A DNA stretch of 64,000 nt from Desulfuromonas sp. KJ2020 (GCF_024197615.1 NZ_JAKUKE010000003.1:1141436-1205435), one strand, 5' to 3'. Positions 46,196-54,975 are shown, counted from the stretch's first letter. The notes: generated by a model not told the origin, from the letters alone. Numbers and translations: made by a program.

Positions 46196-48487
46196 TCAGC
46201 AACCCGCCCGGCCGGCTTCGGTCCGCCGCGCCGCCACCACGGCCTGTCCCAGGGAGATACCGCCATCATTGGGTGGGACGAGGGAATGGAGAAGAACGCG
46301 GAACCCGTCCTCCAGCAGAAGAGCCCTCGCCTTTTCCGTCAGATAGCGGTTCTGAAAAACCCCGCCGGTCAAAGCCACGGCCTTCAACCCATATTGATCC
46401 CGCAGACTCCGGCAGGCATCCAGAATCAGACGGGCGAGCCCGTTATGAAAACGGAGGCTGATGCGGCTGGTATCCACACCCTGCCAGCTGTCGTCTGCCA
46501 CGGCCCGAAATACCTTGGCAGGATTGACAATCAGTTCCTCCCCTACTTTCTCGAACACAAAGGGATAGGCCTCCTCGCCCGGGTTTTCCGGGAGCGCCAT
46601 TTCCAGTTCGAGCGCCGCCTGCCCCTCGTAGCTCACCCGGTAGCGCAGCCCGGCCAAAGCTGCCACCGCATCGAAGAGACGGCCGCAACTCGAGGTCAGC
46701 GGCGTATTGAGGCGACGTTCCATCATCTGCAGATAAAACTCTACTTCAGACTGCGGAAGACTCTCCACGAGAGGATGGCTGGGCAACTCTCTGCCAAAAG
46801 CATAAAAAAGGGCGCTGAGTCCCATGCGCAGCGGTTCTCGCGTTGCCGCATCTCCCCCCGGCATGGGCAGATAGGCCAGATGCCCGGCACGCCGGAAATC
46901 CCGACAATCCCCCAGCAGAAATTCACCACCCCAGACCTGACCATCCTCGCCGTAACCGGCTCCGTCAAAGACAACGCCAATGGCTTCCCCGTCAAAGCAG
47001 TTTTCCGCCAGGCAGCTGGCCATATGCGCATGATGATGCTGGACTCCCACCAGCATCTTGTCCTGCAATTGCTGGGCAAAAGCTGTCGACTGATAATCGG
47101 GGTGGAGATCATGGGCCACGATATCGGGATCAACCCCGAGAATATGGCGGAAGTGATCGTAGGTCTGCAGGAAAGAGCGAAAAACCTCGGGACTTTGGAG
47201 GTCGCCGATATGTTGACTCAGATAGGCCTGCTGGCCACGCGTCAGACACAGAGTGTTTTTGAGCTCGGCCCCCACGGCCAGCACCGGTTCCGTCTGACGG
47301 ATCAGGCGAAGCGCTCTTGGCACAAACCCACGGGAACGGCGCAGCAAAAGGCCCCGCCCGCCAAGAATGCGGGCGATGGAATCGTCGGTGCGGATGTGGA
47401 TAGGACGGTTGTGCTCCAGGGTGTAGTCGGCCAAACTACGGAGAGTTCCCTGCGCGTCTTCATCCCGAAAGACAATGGGCTCTTCGCTGAAGTTGGCGCT
47501 GGTCATGACGAGGGCGCTGAAAAAGTCCTGAAAAAGCAGATAGTGCAAGGGCGTATAGGGAAGCATGAGACCGAAATAGCGATTATGCGGAGCGACTTGC
47601 GGCGAGAGCCCATGTCCGGGCCGCTGCGGCAGCAGGACGATCGGGCGTTCGGTACTCTCCAGCAGCCGCCTGCTTTCCTCGTCCAGCACAGCAAGACGCT
47701 GCGCCGTGCTCACGTCGGCCACCATCAGGGCAAAAGGCTTTTCATCGCGGCCTTTGCGGCGCCGCAGTCTCCGCAAAGCCTGCTCATGGCAGGGATCGAC
47801 CGCCAGATGATAGCCACCAACCCCTTTCACGGCCAGAATACAGCCTTGCGAGAGAAGAGAGACCGCCTCACTTACAGGATCGGTGGTATCCACCACCTGC
47901 CCAGAGGCATCCCGCAAGAGGACTTGTGGACCGCAGTCCGGACAGGCGTTGGGCTGCGCATGAAAGCGGCGGGAAGAAGGGTCGTCATATTCGCGCTGAC
48001 AGGCTGGACACATCGCAAACCCGGCCATGGTTGTGTAGCCGCGGTCGTAGGGGACATCGGTGACGAGGGTGTAGCGGGGTCCACAGTTGGTGCAATTGAT
48101 GAAGGGATAGCGGTAGCGGCGGTCGGCGGGATCAAAAAGTTCGGTCAGGCAATCGGTACAGACGAAGGTGTCAGGAGAAATTTCGGTGGCGCGATGCCGG
48201 TGCCTCTGGCTCTGTAGGATGTCAAAACCCGCCCCACCTTTTACCGCAACCTCCTCGATATGGACCTCTGCCACAGCCGCCAGGGGGGGTGGCTCTTCCC
48301 GCAAAACCGAGGCAAAGGTGTCGAGGTGCGTTTTCTCCCCTTCCACCTCGATCACCACGCCATCGGAGTCATTGAGGACCCAACCCGACAGGCCGAATCG
48401 CGCGGCCGTCTGGTAAACGAAGGGCCTGAACCCAACACCCTGGACGATTCCTCTGACCTCTATTCTGTGACGCAGCAAGGTGTTCAT
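46196..48487 (-). CDS. hypF: hydrogenase maturation carbamoyltransferase HypF
   Basis: HypF uses carbamoyl phosphate and ATP to load the carbamoyl group, precursor of the cyanide ligands of [NiFe] hydrogenase, onto HypE. The 763-residue protein has the acylphosphatase domain (IEVRGIVQGVGFRPFVYQ), two zinc fingers (CTDCLTELFDP...NCTNCG and CPACQREYDDP...CPDCG), a YrdC domain (ILAVKGVGGYHLAVDP) and the Kae1-like domain with HHHAHMASCLAEN. No other hyp gene or hydrogenase gene is in the window. ATG 48487 follows GGAGG; an upstream in-frame start adds 22 non-family residues. Confidence 0.94.
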   Translation of the reverse strand: MNTLLRHRIEVRGIVQGVGFRPFVYQTAARFGLSGWVLNDSDGVVIEVEGEKTHLDTFASVLREEPPPLAAVAEVHIEEVAVKGGAGFDILQSQRHRHRATEISPDTFVCTDCLTELFDPADRRYRYPFINCTNCGPRYTLVTDVPYDRGYTTMAGFAMCPACQREYDDPSSRRFHAQPNACPDCGPQVLLRDASGQVVDTTDPVSEAVSLLSQGCILAVKGVGGYHLAVDPCHEQALRRLRRRKGRDEKPFALMVADVSTAQRLAVLDEESRRLLESTERPIVLLPQRPGHGLSPQVAPHNRYFGLMLPYTPLHYLLFQDFFSALVMTSANFSEEPIVFRDEDAQGTLRSLADYTLEHNRPIHIRTDDSIARILGGRGLLLRRSRGFVPRALRLIRQTEPVLAVGAELKNTLCLTRGQQAYLSQHIGDLQSPEVFRSFLQTYDHFRHILGVDPDIVAHDLHPDYQSTAFAQQLQDKMLVGVQHHHAHMASCLAENCFDGEAIGVVFDGAGYGEDGQVWGGEFLLGDCRDFRRAGHLAYLPMPGGDAATREPLRMGLSALFYAFGRELPSHPLVESLPQSEVEFYLQMMERRLNTPLTSSCGRLFDAVAALAGLRYRVSYEGQAALELEMALPENPGEEAYPFVFEKVGEELIVNPAKVFRAVADDSWQGVDTSRISLRFHNGLARLILDACRSLRDQYGLKAVALTGGVFQNRYLTEKARALLLEDGFRVLLHSLVPPNDGGISLGQAVVAARRTEAGRAGC

Positions 48488-48561
48488 GGCGGCCTCCGGA
48501 CTCTTATTTCTACCACTGTCTGAGGCCGGGCGCAACGTGGTCTGGATCGCCACTGGCGAAT

Positions 48562-48598
48562 AAAAAAACCCCGTTCCGGAGGAGGGCTTGGAACGGGG
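48562..48598 (-). terminator. intrinsic terminator of the DASS transporter gene
   Basis: CCCCGTTCC and GGAACGGGG pair over 9 bp around a 12-nt loop, and a run of seven A on the plus strand gives the T tract on the minus strand. It isolates the transporter from hypF. Confidence 0.87.
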
Positions 48599-48647
48599 CG
48601 CAAAGACCCTGAGGGGGCAGGGTCACAAACGATTTATTTCCTGCTGG

Positions 48648-50390
48648 TTATTTAGCGACGGCCACCACCCATTGAGGCAACTGATCGACGACAACGCCAA
48701 AGACCGGCATGACCAGAACATACGTGATGGCGACGGCCAGGACGATGCCGATGATGTTGAGGCCAAAACCGCTCTTGACCATCTGCGGAATCGTAACATA
48801 GCCGGAACCGAAGACAATGGCGTTGGGCGGCGTCGCCACGGGCAGCATAAAGGCGCAGGAAGCGGCGATGGCGGCGGGCACGACCAACAGCAGGGGATTT
48901 TGCCCCAGGCCGATGGCCACCGCCGACAGAATGGGCATGACCATGGCGGCCGTGGCCGTGTTGGAGGTCAGTTCCGTCAGGAAGATGATCAGGGTGGCCA
49001 CGGCGACAACCAGTATGAAAATCGGGGCGTTCTCCAGCAAACTGACCTGGCTGCCGATCCAGTCGGCGAGCTTGGTCACCTTGAAACCGTCGGCCAACGC
49101 AAGACCACCGCCGAAAAGAATCAGTACCCCCCAGGGCATTTTGGAAGCCCAATGCCAATCCATGACGAAGGTGTTTTTTTTCATGTTGATGGGGATAAGG
49201 AAAAGAAGCAGAGCACCCGTCATGCCGATAGCCGCATCGGTGACCATTTTGGGATCGGGGAAGAGAAACCCAATCTGTTTGCGGAAAATCCAGGCCAGAG
49301 CGGTCAGGGTAAAGACCAGCGCCGTCCACCTTTCCCCGCTGTTCATGGGGCCCATCTCCCTGAGCTCGGCATTGATCAGGTCGCGCCCCCCCGGCACCTT
49401 TTTCAGTTTCATGGGATTGGCCACCCGGGTCAACCACAGCCAGGTCAGCGGCAGCATGACCACCACCAGGGGTACACCGACCAGGAGCCATTTGGCAAAA
49501 GTGATCTCATATCCGTAGGTCTTCTGGAGATATCCGGCCAGCACCGTATTGGGAGGGGTGCCAATCAGGGTGGCAATGCCACCGATAGAGGCGGCGTAGG
49601 CAATACCCAGCATCAGATTCAGGCCGAAGGCAAAGTGTTCGGGGGAGAAATCAATGACTTTGTCCAACCCTTCCTTTTTACCCTCTTCCACCACATGGCT
49701 GATAATAGCCAGGCCGATAGGCATCATCATGACAGCGGTAGCGGTATTAGAAACAAAGGCCGACAGCACCGCCGTCGCCACCATGAAACCGAAAATCAGC
49801 CGACTCGGCGAAAAACCGACCGTCTTGACGATGTTCATGGCGATGCGCCGGTGCAGGTTCCAGCGCTGCATGGCCAGGGCGATGATAAAACCGCCCATGA
49901 ACAGGAAAATCAGGTGGCTGGCATAGGGAGCGGTCGCTTTACCCGTGGGCATGACCCCGAAAAGCGGAAAAAGGGCGATGGGCAACAGACTGGTCGCCGG
50001 GATGGGGATAGATTCACACATCCACCAGCAGGCCATGAGTAGCGCAATGGAGGCCATTTTCTGCGCATCAGGCGTCATCCCGGTCGGTGTGGGGACCACA
50101 AGCATAAGAACCATCAGTATGGGACCAAGATATAAACCGATCTTTTGGCGATTCGTGTATTCCCGTGGCTCCCCTTCTTCTACCCCACCGGGGCTCGATT
50201 TTATCCGACGGGCATGTTCTGCCGGCGCATCATCGAGCTCTTCGGACAGGTCGGCATCATGCTCGGGGTTGGAGCTGTTGAAGACGAAATTCTTTTTGAT
50301 GTCCTTGATCAGAGCCTTCGGGTCAAAAAGAACGAGCTTCTTCGTCTCATCATGCATACTCCAGAGACGGTCCATCAGTGCAGAAAACAT
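48648..50390 (-). CDS. DASS (SLC13) family sodium:dicarboxylate-type symporter
   Basis: DASS proteins bring C4-dicarboxylates, citrate or sulfate into the cell with sodium. The 580-residue protein has a soluble, acidic N-terminal extension of about 80 residues and then about 11 membrane segments. Both substrate motifs of the family are present: SAFVSNTATAVMMMP and TELTSNTATAAMVMP (SNT), with SIGGIATLIGTPPN in between. ATG 50390 follows AAGGAG; the longer frame is not needed. Its promoter is sigma-54 type and two palindromic activator sites lie 170-250 bp upstream of the start site, next to the gene for a sigma-54 activator. Dicarboxylate (malate, fumarate, succinate) is my preferred substrate because the malic enzyme shares the same signals. 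Confidence 0.9.
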   Translation of the reverse strand: MFSALMDRLWSMHDETKKLVLFDPKALIKDIKKNFVFNSSNPEHDADLSEELDDAPAEHARRIKSSPGGVEEGEPREYTNRQKIGLYLGPILMVLMLVVPTPTGMTPDAQKMASIALLMACWWMCESIPIPATSLLPIALFPLFGVMPTGKATAPYASHLIFLFMGGFIIALAMQRWNLHRRIAMNIVKTVGFSPSRLIFGFMVATAVLSAFVSNTATAVMMMPIGLAIISHVVEEGKKEGLDKVIDFSPEHFAFGLNLMLGIAYAASIGGIATLIGTPPNTVLAGYLQKTYGYEITFAKWLLVGVPLVVVMLPLTWLWLTRVANPMKLKKVPGGRDLINAELREMGPMNSGERWTALVFTLTALAWIFRKQIGFLFPDPKMVTDAAIGMTGALLLFLIPINMKKNTFVMDWHWASKMPWGVLILFGGGLALADGFKVTKLADWIGSQVSLLENAPIFILVVAVATLIIFLTELTSNTATAAMVMPILSAVAIGLGQNPLLLVVPAAIAASCAFMLPVATPPNAIVFGSGYVTIPQMVKSGFGLNIIGIVLAVAITYVLVMPVFGVVVDQLPQWVVAVAK

Positions 50391-50460
50391 ATAATCTCTC
50401 CTTGCAACGGGATAATGACAGCCTGGACAGAGCATCGGCGTCAAGAACGGTTACCTGTAA

Positions 50461-50475
50461 GCAACCCTAGTGCCA
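50461..50475 (-). promoter_or_regulatory. sigma-54 promoter of the DASS transporter gene
   Basis: On the minus strand TGGCAC-TAGGG-TTGC, followed by TTAC, matches the -24/-12 consensus at all conserved positions with the right spacing. Transcription should begin near 50450, about 60 nt before the ATG. Confidence 0.88.
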
Positions 50476-50619
50476 AGGAGTTGGAAATGCACCGGGACCA
50501 TGTATCACAAGCCGTATACACGACTGTTTTTACACCATTTTTTCATTAAACTTCGACCTCAAATCTAAAATACTGTTATAAATTTATGCCCAATAAAAGT
50601 CATAGAGCAAGGCATAATA

Positions 50620-50635
50620 TGGCTTTTTTTAGCCA
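50620..50635. promoter_or_regulatory. TGGC-N8-GCCA palindrome, putative activator site 1 (transporter)
   Basis: TGGCTTTTTTTAGCCA, perfect in both half-sites (minus-strand reading TGGCTAAAAAAAGCCA). It lies about 180 bp upstream of the sigma-54 start site, a typical enhancer distance. Confidence 0.7.
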
Positions 50636-50683
50636 CCATGCGGCTCCAAAAAATTTCAATCCCCATAGAAAGCGCCTCTGGAA

Positions 50684-50699
50684 TGGTTTTTTTTGGCCA
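50684..50699. promoter_or_regulatory. TGGC-N8-GCCA palindrome, putative activator site 2 (transporter)
   Basis: TGGTTTTTTTTGGCCA, one mismatch in the left half-site (minus-strand reading TGGCCAAAAAAAACCA). It is offset 64 bp from the neighbouring site, the same offset as the pair between the kinase and regulator genes. Confidence 0.65.
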
Positions 50700-50766
50700 C
50701 ACGTCACGATAAAGGCAGCTGACAGCAAACAAACTCGATTTTCCTACAAAAGATCGGTCTTTCAAT

Positions 50767-50795
50767 AAAAAAACCTCCCCCGACACCGGAGGAGG
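50767..50795 (-). terminator. intrinsic terminator of the response regulator gene
   Basis: On the minus strand CCTCCTCCG and CGGGGGAGG pair over 9 bp (one G-T pair) with a 4-nt loop, followed by seven T. Confidence 0.87.
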
Positions 50796-50835
50796 CTGAT
50801 CAGTCGGCTGAGAGTAAGCACCGAACGGCACAAGT

Positions 50836-52224
50836 CTAGGGTGAATCATCACCGCCAAGTTCGTATTTTTCCAGCTTGTATCGGAGCGTTCCGCGGGGAA
50901 CGTTGAGCAGACGAGCGGTTTTGGCCACATTGCCGCCCGTAATCTGAATCGCCCTGGCGATAAGCTCTTTTTCGACCTGCTCGACGATCTGCTCGAACAG
51001 AATCCCTTCAGGGGGGATATCAAATTGGAAGCTGGCCTTTTCAACCGGCGCATCCCCCCATATCTCACGAGGCAGAGTTTCCGGGGTCAGAACATCGCCC
51101 TGATTCATAATGCAGATGCGCTCAACCACATTACGAAGTTCGCGCACGTTGCCCGGCCAACGATAGCGCAAAAGCAGGTCCAGGGCTTCGCGGGAGATTT
51201 CGCGGACGCTCTTTTTAAATTCTCCGCTGAACCGCTTGAAGAAATAGTCGAGTAATGGCGGGATATCTTCACGGCGCTCGCGCAGGGGCGGAACGTGAAT
51301 GGGAAAAACATTGAGACGGTAATAGAGGTCTTCCCTGAAATTCTTTTCGGCAATAGCCTCTTTCAGATCCCGATTCGTTGCGGCAATCACCCGAACGTCG
51401 ATATCGATATTGCGTGTGCCCCCCAACCGCCTGATCTTGCGGTCTTCGAGCACACGCAGAAGCTTGACCTGCAGATTGAGGTCCATCTCACCGATTTCAT
51501 CGAGAAAGACAGTCCCTCCGCTCGACTCTTCAAAAAGGCCGATCTTGCGGGACTTGGCGTCGGTAAAAGCCCCTCTTTCATGACCGAAAAGCTCGGTTTC
51601 CAGCAGGTTGAAAGGCAAAGAACCGCAGTTGATCTCGACGAAAGGGCGCTCTTTGCGCGGCGACAGGTTGTGAATACCGCGAGCGACCAACTCCTTGCCG
51701 GTGCCGCTTTCACCGGTAATGAGCACCGTAGCCGTTTCATGTTTGGCGACTTCGCGCATCTGACGATAGATCTGCAGCAGTTGAGGACTGGAACCCACCA
51801 TGTCGGCCGCGCCGAGCGCGTCTTTGCCTTCCCGGCGCAGTTGGCGGACTTCCCGCCGCAGGTGCTGGGCCTCCAGGGCCAGACGCACAATCAGACGGAT
51901 GGCGTCGGCCTTGAAAGGCTTCTTAATGTAGTCATAAGCCCCGAGCTTGAGCGCTTCAACCGCGCTTTCCACCGTGCCATAACCGGTAATGATAATGACC
52001 AGAACCTTGGGGTCGACCTCCTTGATCGCCCGCAGGATGTCGAGCCCGCTCTGACTCCCCAGATTGAGGTCAAGAAAGACGAGATCGACATCTTCCTCTG
52101 CTATTTTTTTCAGCGCATCGTCACCGTTGTCGGTCGAAAAAGGGCGATACCCTTCCTCTGACAGAATACGCTCGAGATTCTCGCGGATAAACGCCTCGTC
52201 ATCCACGATCAGAATTTTTTCCAT
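50836..52224 (-). CDS. NtrC-family sigma-54 activator response regulator
   Basis: The 462-residue protein has a receiver domain (about 1-120) with phosphoacceptor aspartate in DLVFLDLNLG, an AAA+ domain with Walker A GESGTGKELVARGIH, the sigma-54-contacting GAFTDA loop, GGTVFLDEIGE and the arginine-containing YYRLNVFPIHVPPLRER, and a Fis-type helix-turn-helix at the end (ARAIQITGGNVAKTARLLNVPRGTLRYKLEKY). It follows its sensor kinase gene after 152 bp. The layout is that of DctD/ZraR-type activators. Its likely targets are the palindromes near the DASS transporter and malic enzyme. ATG 52224 follows GGAG by 7 nt. Confidence 0.93.
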   Translation of the reverse strand: MEKILIVDDEAFIRENLERILSEEGYRPFSTDNGDDALKKIAEEDVDLVFLDLNLGSQSGLDILRAIKEVDPKVLVIIITGYGTVESAVEALKLGAYDYIKKPFKADAIRLIVRLALEAQHLRREVRQLRREGKDALGAADMVGSSPQLLQIYRQMREVAKHETATVLITGESGTGKELVARGIHNLSPRKERPFVEINCGSLPFNLLETELFGHERGAFTDAKSRKIGLFEESSGGTVFLDEIGEMDLNLQVKLLRVLEDRKIRRLGGTRNIDIDVRVIAATNRDLKEAIAEKNFREDLYYRLNVFPIHVPPLRERREDIPPLLDYFFKRFSGEFKKSVREISREALDLLLRYRWPGNVRELRNVVERICIMNQGDVLTPETLPREIWGDAPVEKASFQFDIPPEGILFEQIVEQVEKELIARAIQITGGNVAKTARLLNVPRGTLRYKLEKYELGGDDSP

Positions 52225-52263
52225 AAACTGACTCCGGGTCATTACGTTCAGGTCGCTTGACAC

Positions 52264-52279
52264 TGGCCGAAAAACGCCA
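52264..52279. promoter_or_regulatory. TGGC-N8-GCCA palindrome at the start site of the regulator gene
   Basis: TGGCCGAAAAACGCCA, extended by AC/GT to a perfect 20-bp palindrome frame (52262-52281). It falls at or just after the start site predicted from the sigma-70-like promoter at 52290-52318, where a bound activator would block transcription. Confidence 0.65.
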
Positions 52280-52289
52280 GTAAGAGGAC

Positions 52290-52318
52290 ATACTAGGCTT
52301 GCATGGCGGGAAAGGCAA
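52290..52318 (-). promoter_or_regulatory. candidate sigma-70 promoter of the response regulator gene
   Basis: On the minus strand TTGCCT (52313-52318), 17 bp, TAGTAT (52290-52295). It would let the regulator be made independently of the upstream kinase gene. It lies between the two palindromes. Confidence 0.45.
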
Positions 52319-52327
52319 GATCAAAAA

Positions 52328-52343
52328 TGGTGGATTTTAGCCA
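52328..52343. promoter_or_regulatory. TGGC-N8-GCCA palindrome upstream of the regulator promoter
   Basis: TGGTGGATTTTAGCCA (minus-strand reading TGGCTAAAATCCACCA), one mismatch in one half-site. It is offset exactly 64 bp from the site at 52264. Confidence 0.55.
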
Positions 52344-52376
52344 CCCGAGACGGGCAGATTCTTGACGCAGACAGGC

Positions 52377-54899
52377 TCAATTATCGTGCCCTGCACGCTC
52401 CTCGGGATGAAGAGGCAGCCAGATTGTGAAGGTGCTTCCGGCACCGGGATGGCTTTCCACCTCGATGCGTCCACCGTGGTCGGACACGATATTGTGGGTG
52501 ATGGAGAGTCCCAGACCGGTACCGCCTCCCTTATTGGTGTAGAAAGGCTCAAAAATGAGGGGGATAAGGTCAGGGGCGATACCCTGCCCCGTATCGACGA
52601 ACGAAATGGTGACCTGTTCCTCGCCAAAGCCGACCAGCACCCGAAGGATTCCTCCCTGTGGCATGGCCTGAATGGCATTGGTAACGAGGTTGAGAAAGGC
52701 CTGCTTCATTTTGGGGAAATCGAGAGGAACAAGGGGACGGTTCGTCGCGATCTCTTCTTGCAGCACGATGTCGGCCTTCTGCAGTTGCTTCTGACAGAGG
52801 AAAAGCGTCTCGCGGAGGACATCCGCAACATCGATCCGCGTCAATGACGGTTGGGAAGGAACGGAAAAATTCAGCAGTTCATTCACCAGGCCTTCCAGTC
52901 GCTCCATTTCTTCCAGGGCCCGACGAATAAGATTCTGGTCCTCGGGGAACCGCAGCAACCGGTCGTGCAGTTCATCGAGCAGTAGGCTGACCCCCGTCAG
53001 GGGATTTCGAATCTCATGGGCGATGCCCGCAGACAGGCGGCCGAGGGAAGCGAGGCGCTCCATGCGCTCCATGCGCCGGCGCATATTGGTTCGCTCCGTC
53101 AGGTCCTCAACGGTGACAATGCGCCCTTTTTCGCCGCTGAACGCCACAGGAAGCAGGGCGATGCGAAAGGTCTGGTGCTTGCCTTCCCGCTCGAGATAGA
53201 AATATCGGCTCCAAAAACCGCTCAGGCTTTCCGCCAGCGGTTTGGCCAGAGCCTCCCAGATTTCCGGCCAAGCCTCCAGGGATTGCTCAAGGGGGATCGG
53301 GCTCGGCGTCCGCTCGAGATTCAAGATACGCAGAACCGGGCTATTGGCCGAAGTCACCCGGCCTTCAGGATCCAGAGTAAGAATGCCTGTTTCAATATTC
53401 TCGACAATGGTCTCCTTGAAATTTCTCTCCCGCAAAATTTCATAGCGGGAGCTCCGCAGGTCGGCCAGGGTCTTGACGAGCTTTTCATGACGGCGGCGTA
53501 ATTCATTCGCCATCGTATTGAAAGATTCAGCCAACTCGCCGACCTCGTCGTGGCTTTGGACGGTCACCCTGGCATCGAGATTGCCCCTGGCCATCTCCTT
53601 CGTCCCCTCGGTCAGTTGAAGCAGGGGGCGTCCTATACTGCGGGAAAGCAGATAAGCGGCCAGCACGACCACTAAGCCGGTCACGGTGATCAGCAGACCG
53701 GAATGCCTGGTAAAACGACTGATTTCCCGACGGATCGACGCCGAGGCCATCAGAGCCGGACGGTGGAAATTGGCTAGCTCGGCGCCAATGGTTACCCCCC
53801 CAAAGACCCCTTTGTCCGCGTAAACGCCCCGGTCGTAAAAAATGGGGGCATAGGCCATGATCTTCTGGGACCCGCCGACATTGGTGACATCGACCACCCC
53901 CGATCGCCCGGAAAAAACCTCGGCAGCCGCCACGGGATAGTTGGGATGAACAAACCCGGCAAAAAGCAGATTGTAGGGGATAACGCCCTTTTCAACCGCT
54001 TCGGGAGACGATTCAACGGTGTAGGGCGGCACCAGCCGTCCCCGATTGTCCAGGCCACGAATGTCCCAGTATTTGGGATGGGTGATCATCCAGCCTTCAT
54101 CATCGAACATAAAGGCGTAGTTGCCGCTGTCGTAGGATGGAAAAACGACATAGTGCTCTTCGGTAGGGATAATGTGCTGGGTGAACTCCATGAGATGCCG
54201 ATGGTCGAGGGAAAGAACCACCACCCCCAGCAGGTCGCCGTTTTCCTTTCTGAGAGGTGTCGAAAATCGGATCACGCCCTGGTAGGACCGTCCCTCAACG
54301 GCGGATTCCGGGGTCGGTTGGCCCTGAAGCTGGTCCTCTTTATTCACATGCCAACCCGTCAATCGAGACACGTAGACCTGTCCGACGGGCAAGTGTCGCG
54401 CTTCGCTGAAATAGGTCTCCGAGAGGTAGGTCGTGTTTTCAGGACGAGAGACATCCCGCAGGATGGGTGAGACTTCTCCAGCGGCAATACGGAGCGTTTC
54501 CCGTCCCTGGGCGTCGATAAAAGCCAGTTCCGAATAAAGAGGAACGATCTCCCGCTTTTCCACCGGGTTTGCGTTGGTTCCGCTGCGATACCAGATTTGC
54601 CGGCGGTGACGACTGTAAAAATCCAGATAAGAGGTTGCAGAAACAGGCAGAGCAGCTAGATCGAAAAGGTCGGCTTCTGCTGTTCGCAGAAAAGCACTGA
54701 CCTCCGAGGCCACCATTTGAGCGCGCAGAACCAGGGCCTTGGCAGCCTGGTCATCCAGAGCGGTGGAAGCATTATCGACCAGAATCGATTCGACCTTCCG
54801 TATGCTCTGATTCGAGTTGACCGCCAGGAAAACAAGGGGAGCCAGAGAGATGACCCAGAAAGCCATCAGGAGTTTCTTGTGCAGATTGAGGCGTGGCAT
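52377..54899 (-). CDS. membrane sensor histidine kinase (Cache-HAMP-PAS-HisKA-HATPase)
   Basis: The 840-residue kinase has a membrane helix at about 10-28, a long periplasmic region of about 340 residues resembling a double Cache domain (with the SELAFIDAQGRETLRIAAGEVSP and VVVLSLDHRHLMEF segments), a second helix near 390, a HAMP linker, a PAS-like domain, the phosphoacceptor histidine in SAGIAHEIRNPLTGVSLLLDEL and an intact ATPase domain (LVTNAIQAMPQGG, DTGQGIAPDLIPLIFEPFYTNKGGGTGLGLSI). It is paired with the NtrC-type regulator just downstream, as in DctB/DctD systems. Cache domains commonly bind small organic acids, which fits a dicarboxylate signal, but the ligand is inferred. Confidence 0.92.
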   Translation of the reverse strand: MPRLNLHKKLLMAFWVISLAPLVFLAVNSNQSIRKVESILVDNASTALDDQAAKALVLRAQMVASEVSAFLRTAEADLFDLAALPVSATSYLDFYSRHRRQIWYRSGTNANPVEKREIVPLYSELAFIDAQGRETLRIAAGEVSPILRDVSRPENTTYLSETYFSEARHLPVGQVYVSRLTGWHVNKEDQLQGQPTPESAVEGRSYQGVIRFSTPLRKENGDLLGVVVLSLDHRHLMEFTQHIIPTEEHYVVFPSYDSGNYAFMFDDEGWMITHPKYWDIRGLDNRGRLVPPYTVESSPEAVEKGVIPYNLLFAGFVHPNYPVAAAEVFSGRSGVVDVTNVGGSQKIMAYAPIFYDRGVYADKGVFGGVTIGAELANFHRPALMASASIRREISRFTRHSGLLITVTGLVVVLAAYLLSRSIGRPLLQLTEGTKEMARGNLDARVTVQSHDEVGELAESFNTMANELRRRHEKLVKTLADLRSSRYEILRERNFKETIVENIETGILTLDPEGRVTSANSPVLRILNLERTPSPIPLEQSLEAWPEIWEALAKPLAESLSGFWSRYFYLEREGKHQTFRIALLPVAFSGEKGRIVTVEDLTERTNMRRRMERMERLASLGRLSAGIAHEIRNPLTGVSLLLDELHDRLLRFPEDQNLIRRALEEMERLEGLVNELLNFSVPSQPSLTRIDVADVLRETLFLCQKQLQKADIVLQEEIATNRPLVPLDFPKMKQAFLNLVTNAIQAMPQGGILRVLVGFGEEQVTISFVDTGQGIAPDLIPLIFEPFYTNKGGGTGLGLSITHNIVSDHGGRIEVESHPGAGSTFTIWLPLHPEERAGHDN

Positions 54900-54975
54900 G
54901 GCGGGAGTATAGCAGGGAAAAGGACAAGGCTAAACGAAAAACAAACAGCCCCCAAAACCGGGGAACGGCAGGATA

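Larger units (their letters stand above)
50391..50835. other. 445-bp control region between the transporter and regulator genes
   Basis: No gene is supported here. From right to left it has the terminator of the regulator gene (50767-50795), two palindromic activator sites (50684-50699 and 50620-50635), an AT-rich stretch, a sigma-54 promoter (50461-50475), and the transporter ribosome binding site. The AT-rich stretch would suit DNA bending between activator sites and promoter. Confidence 0.75.
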
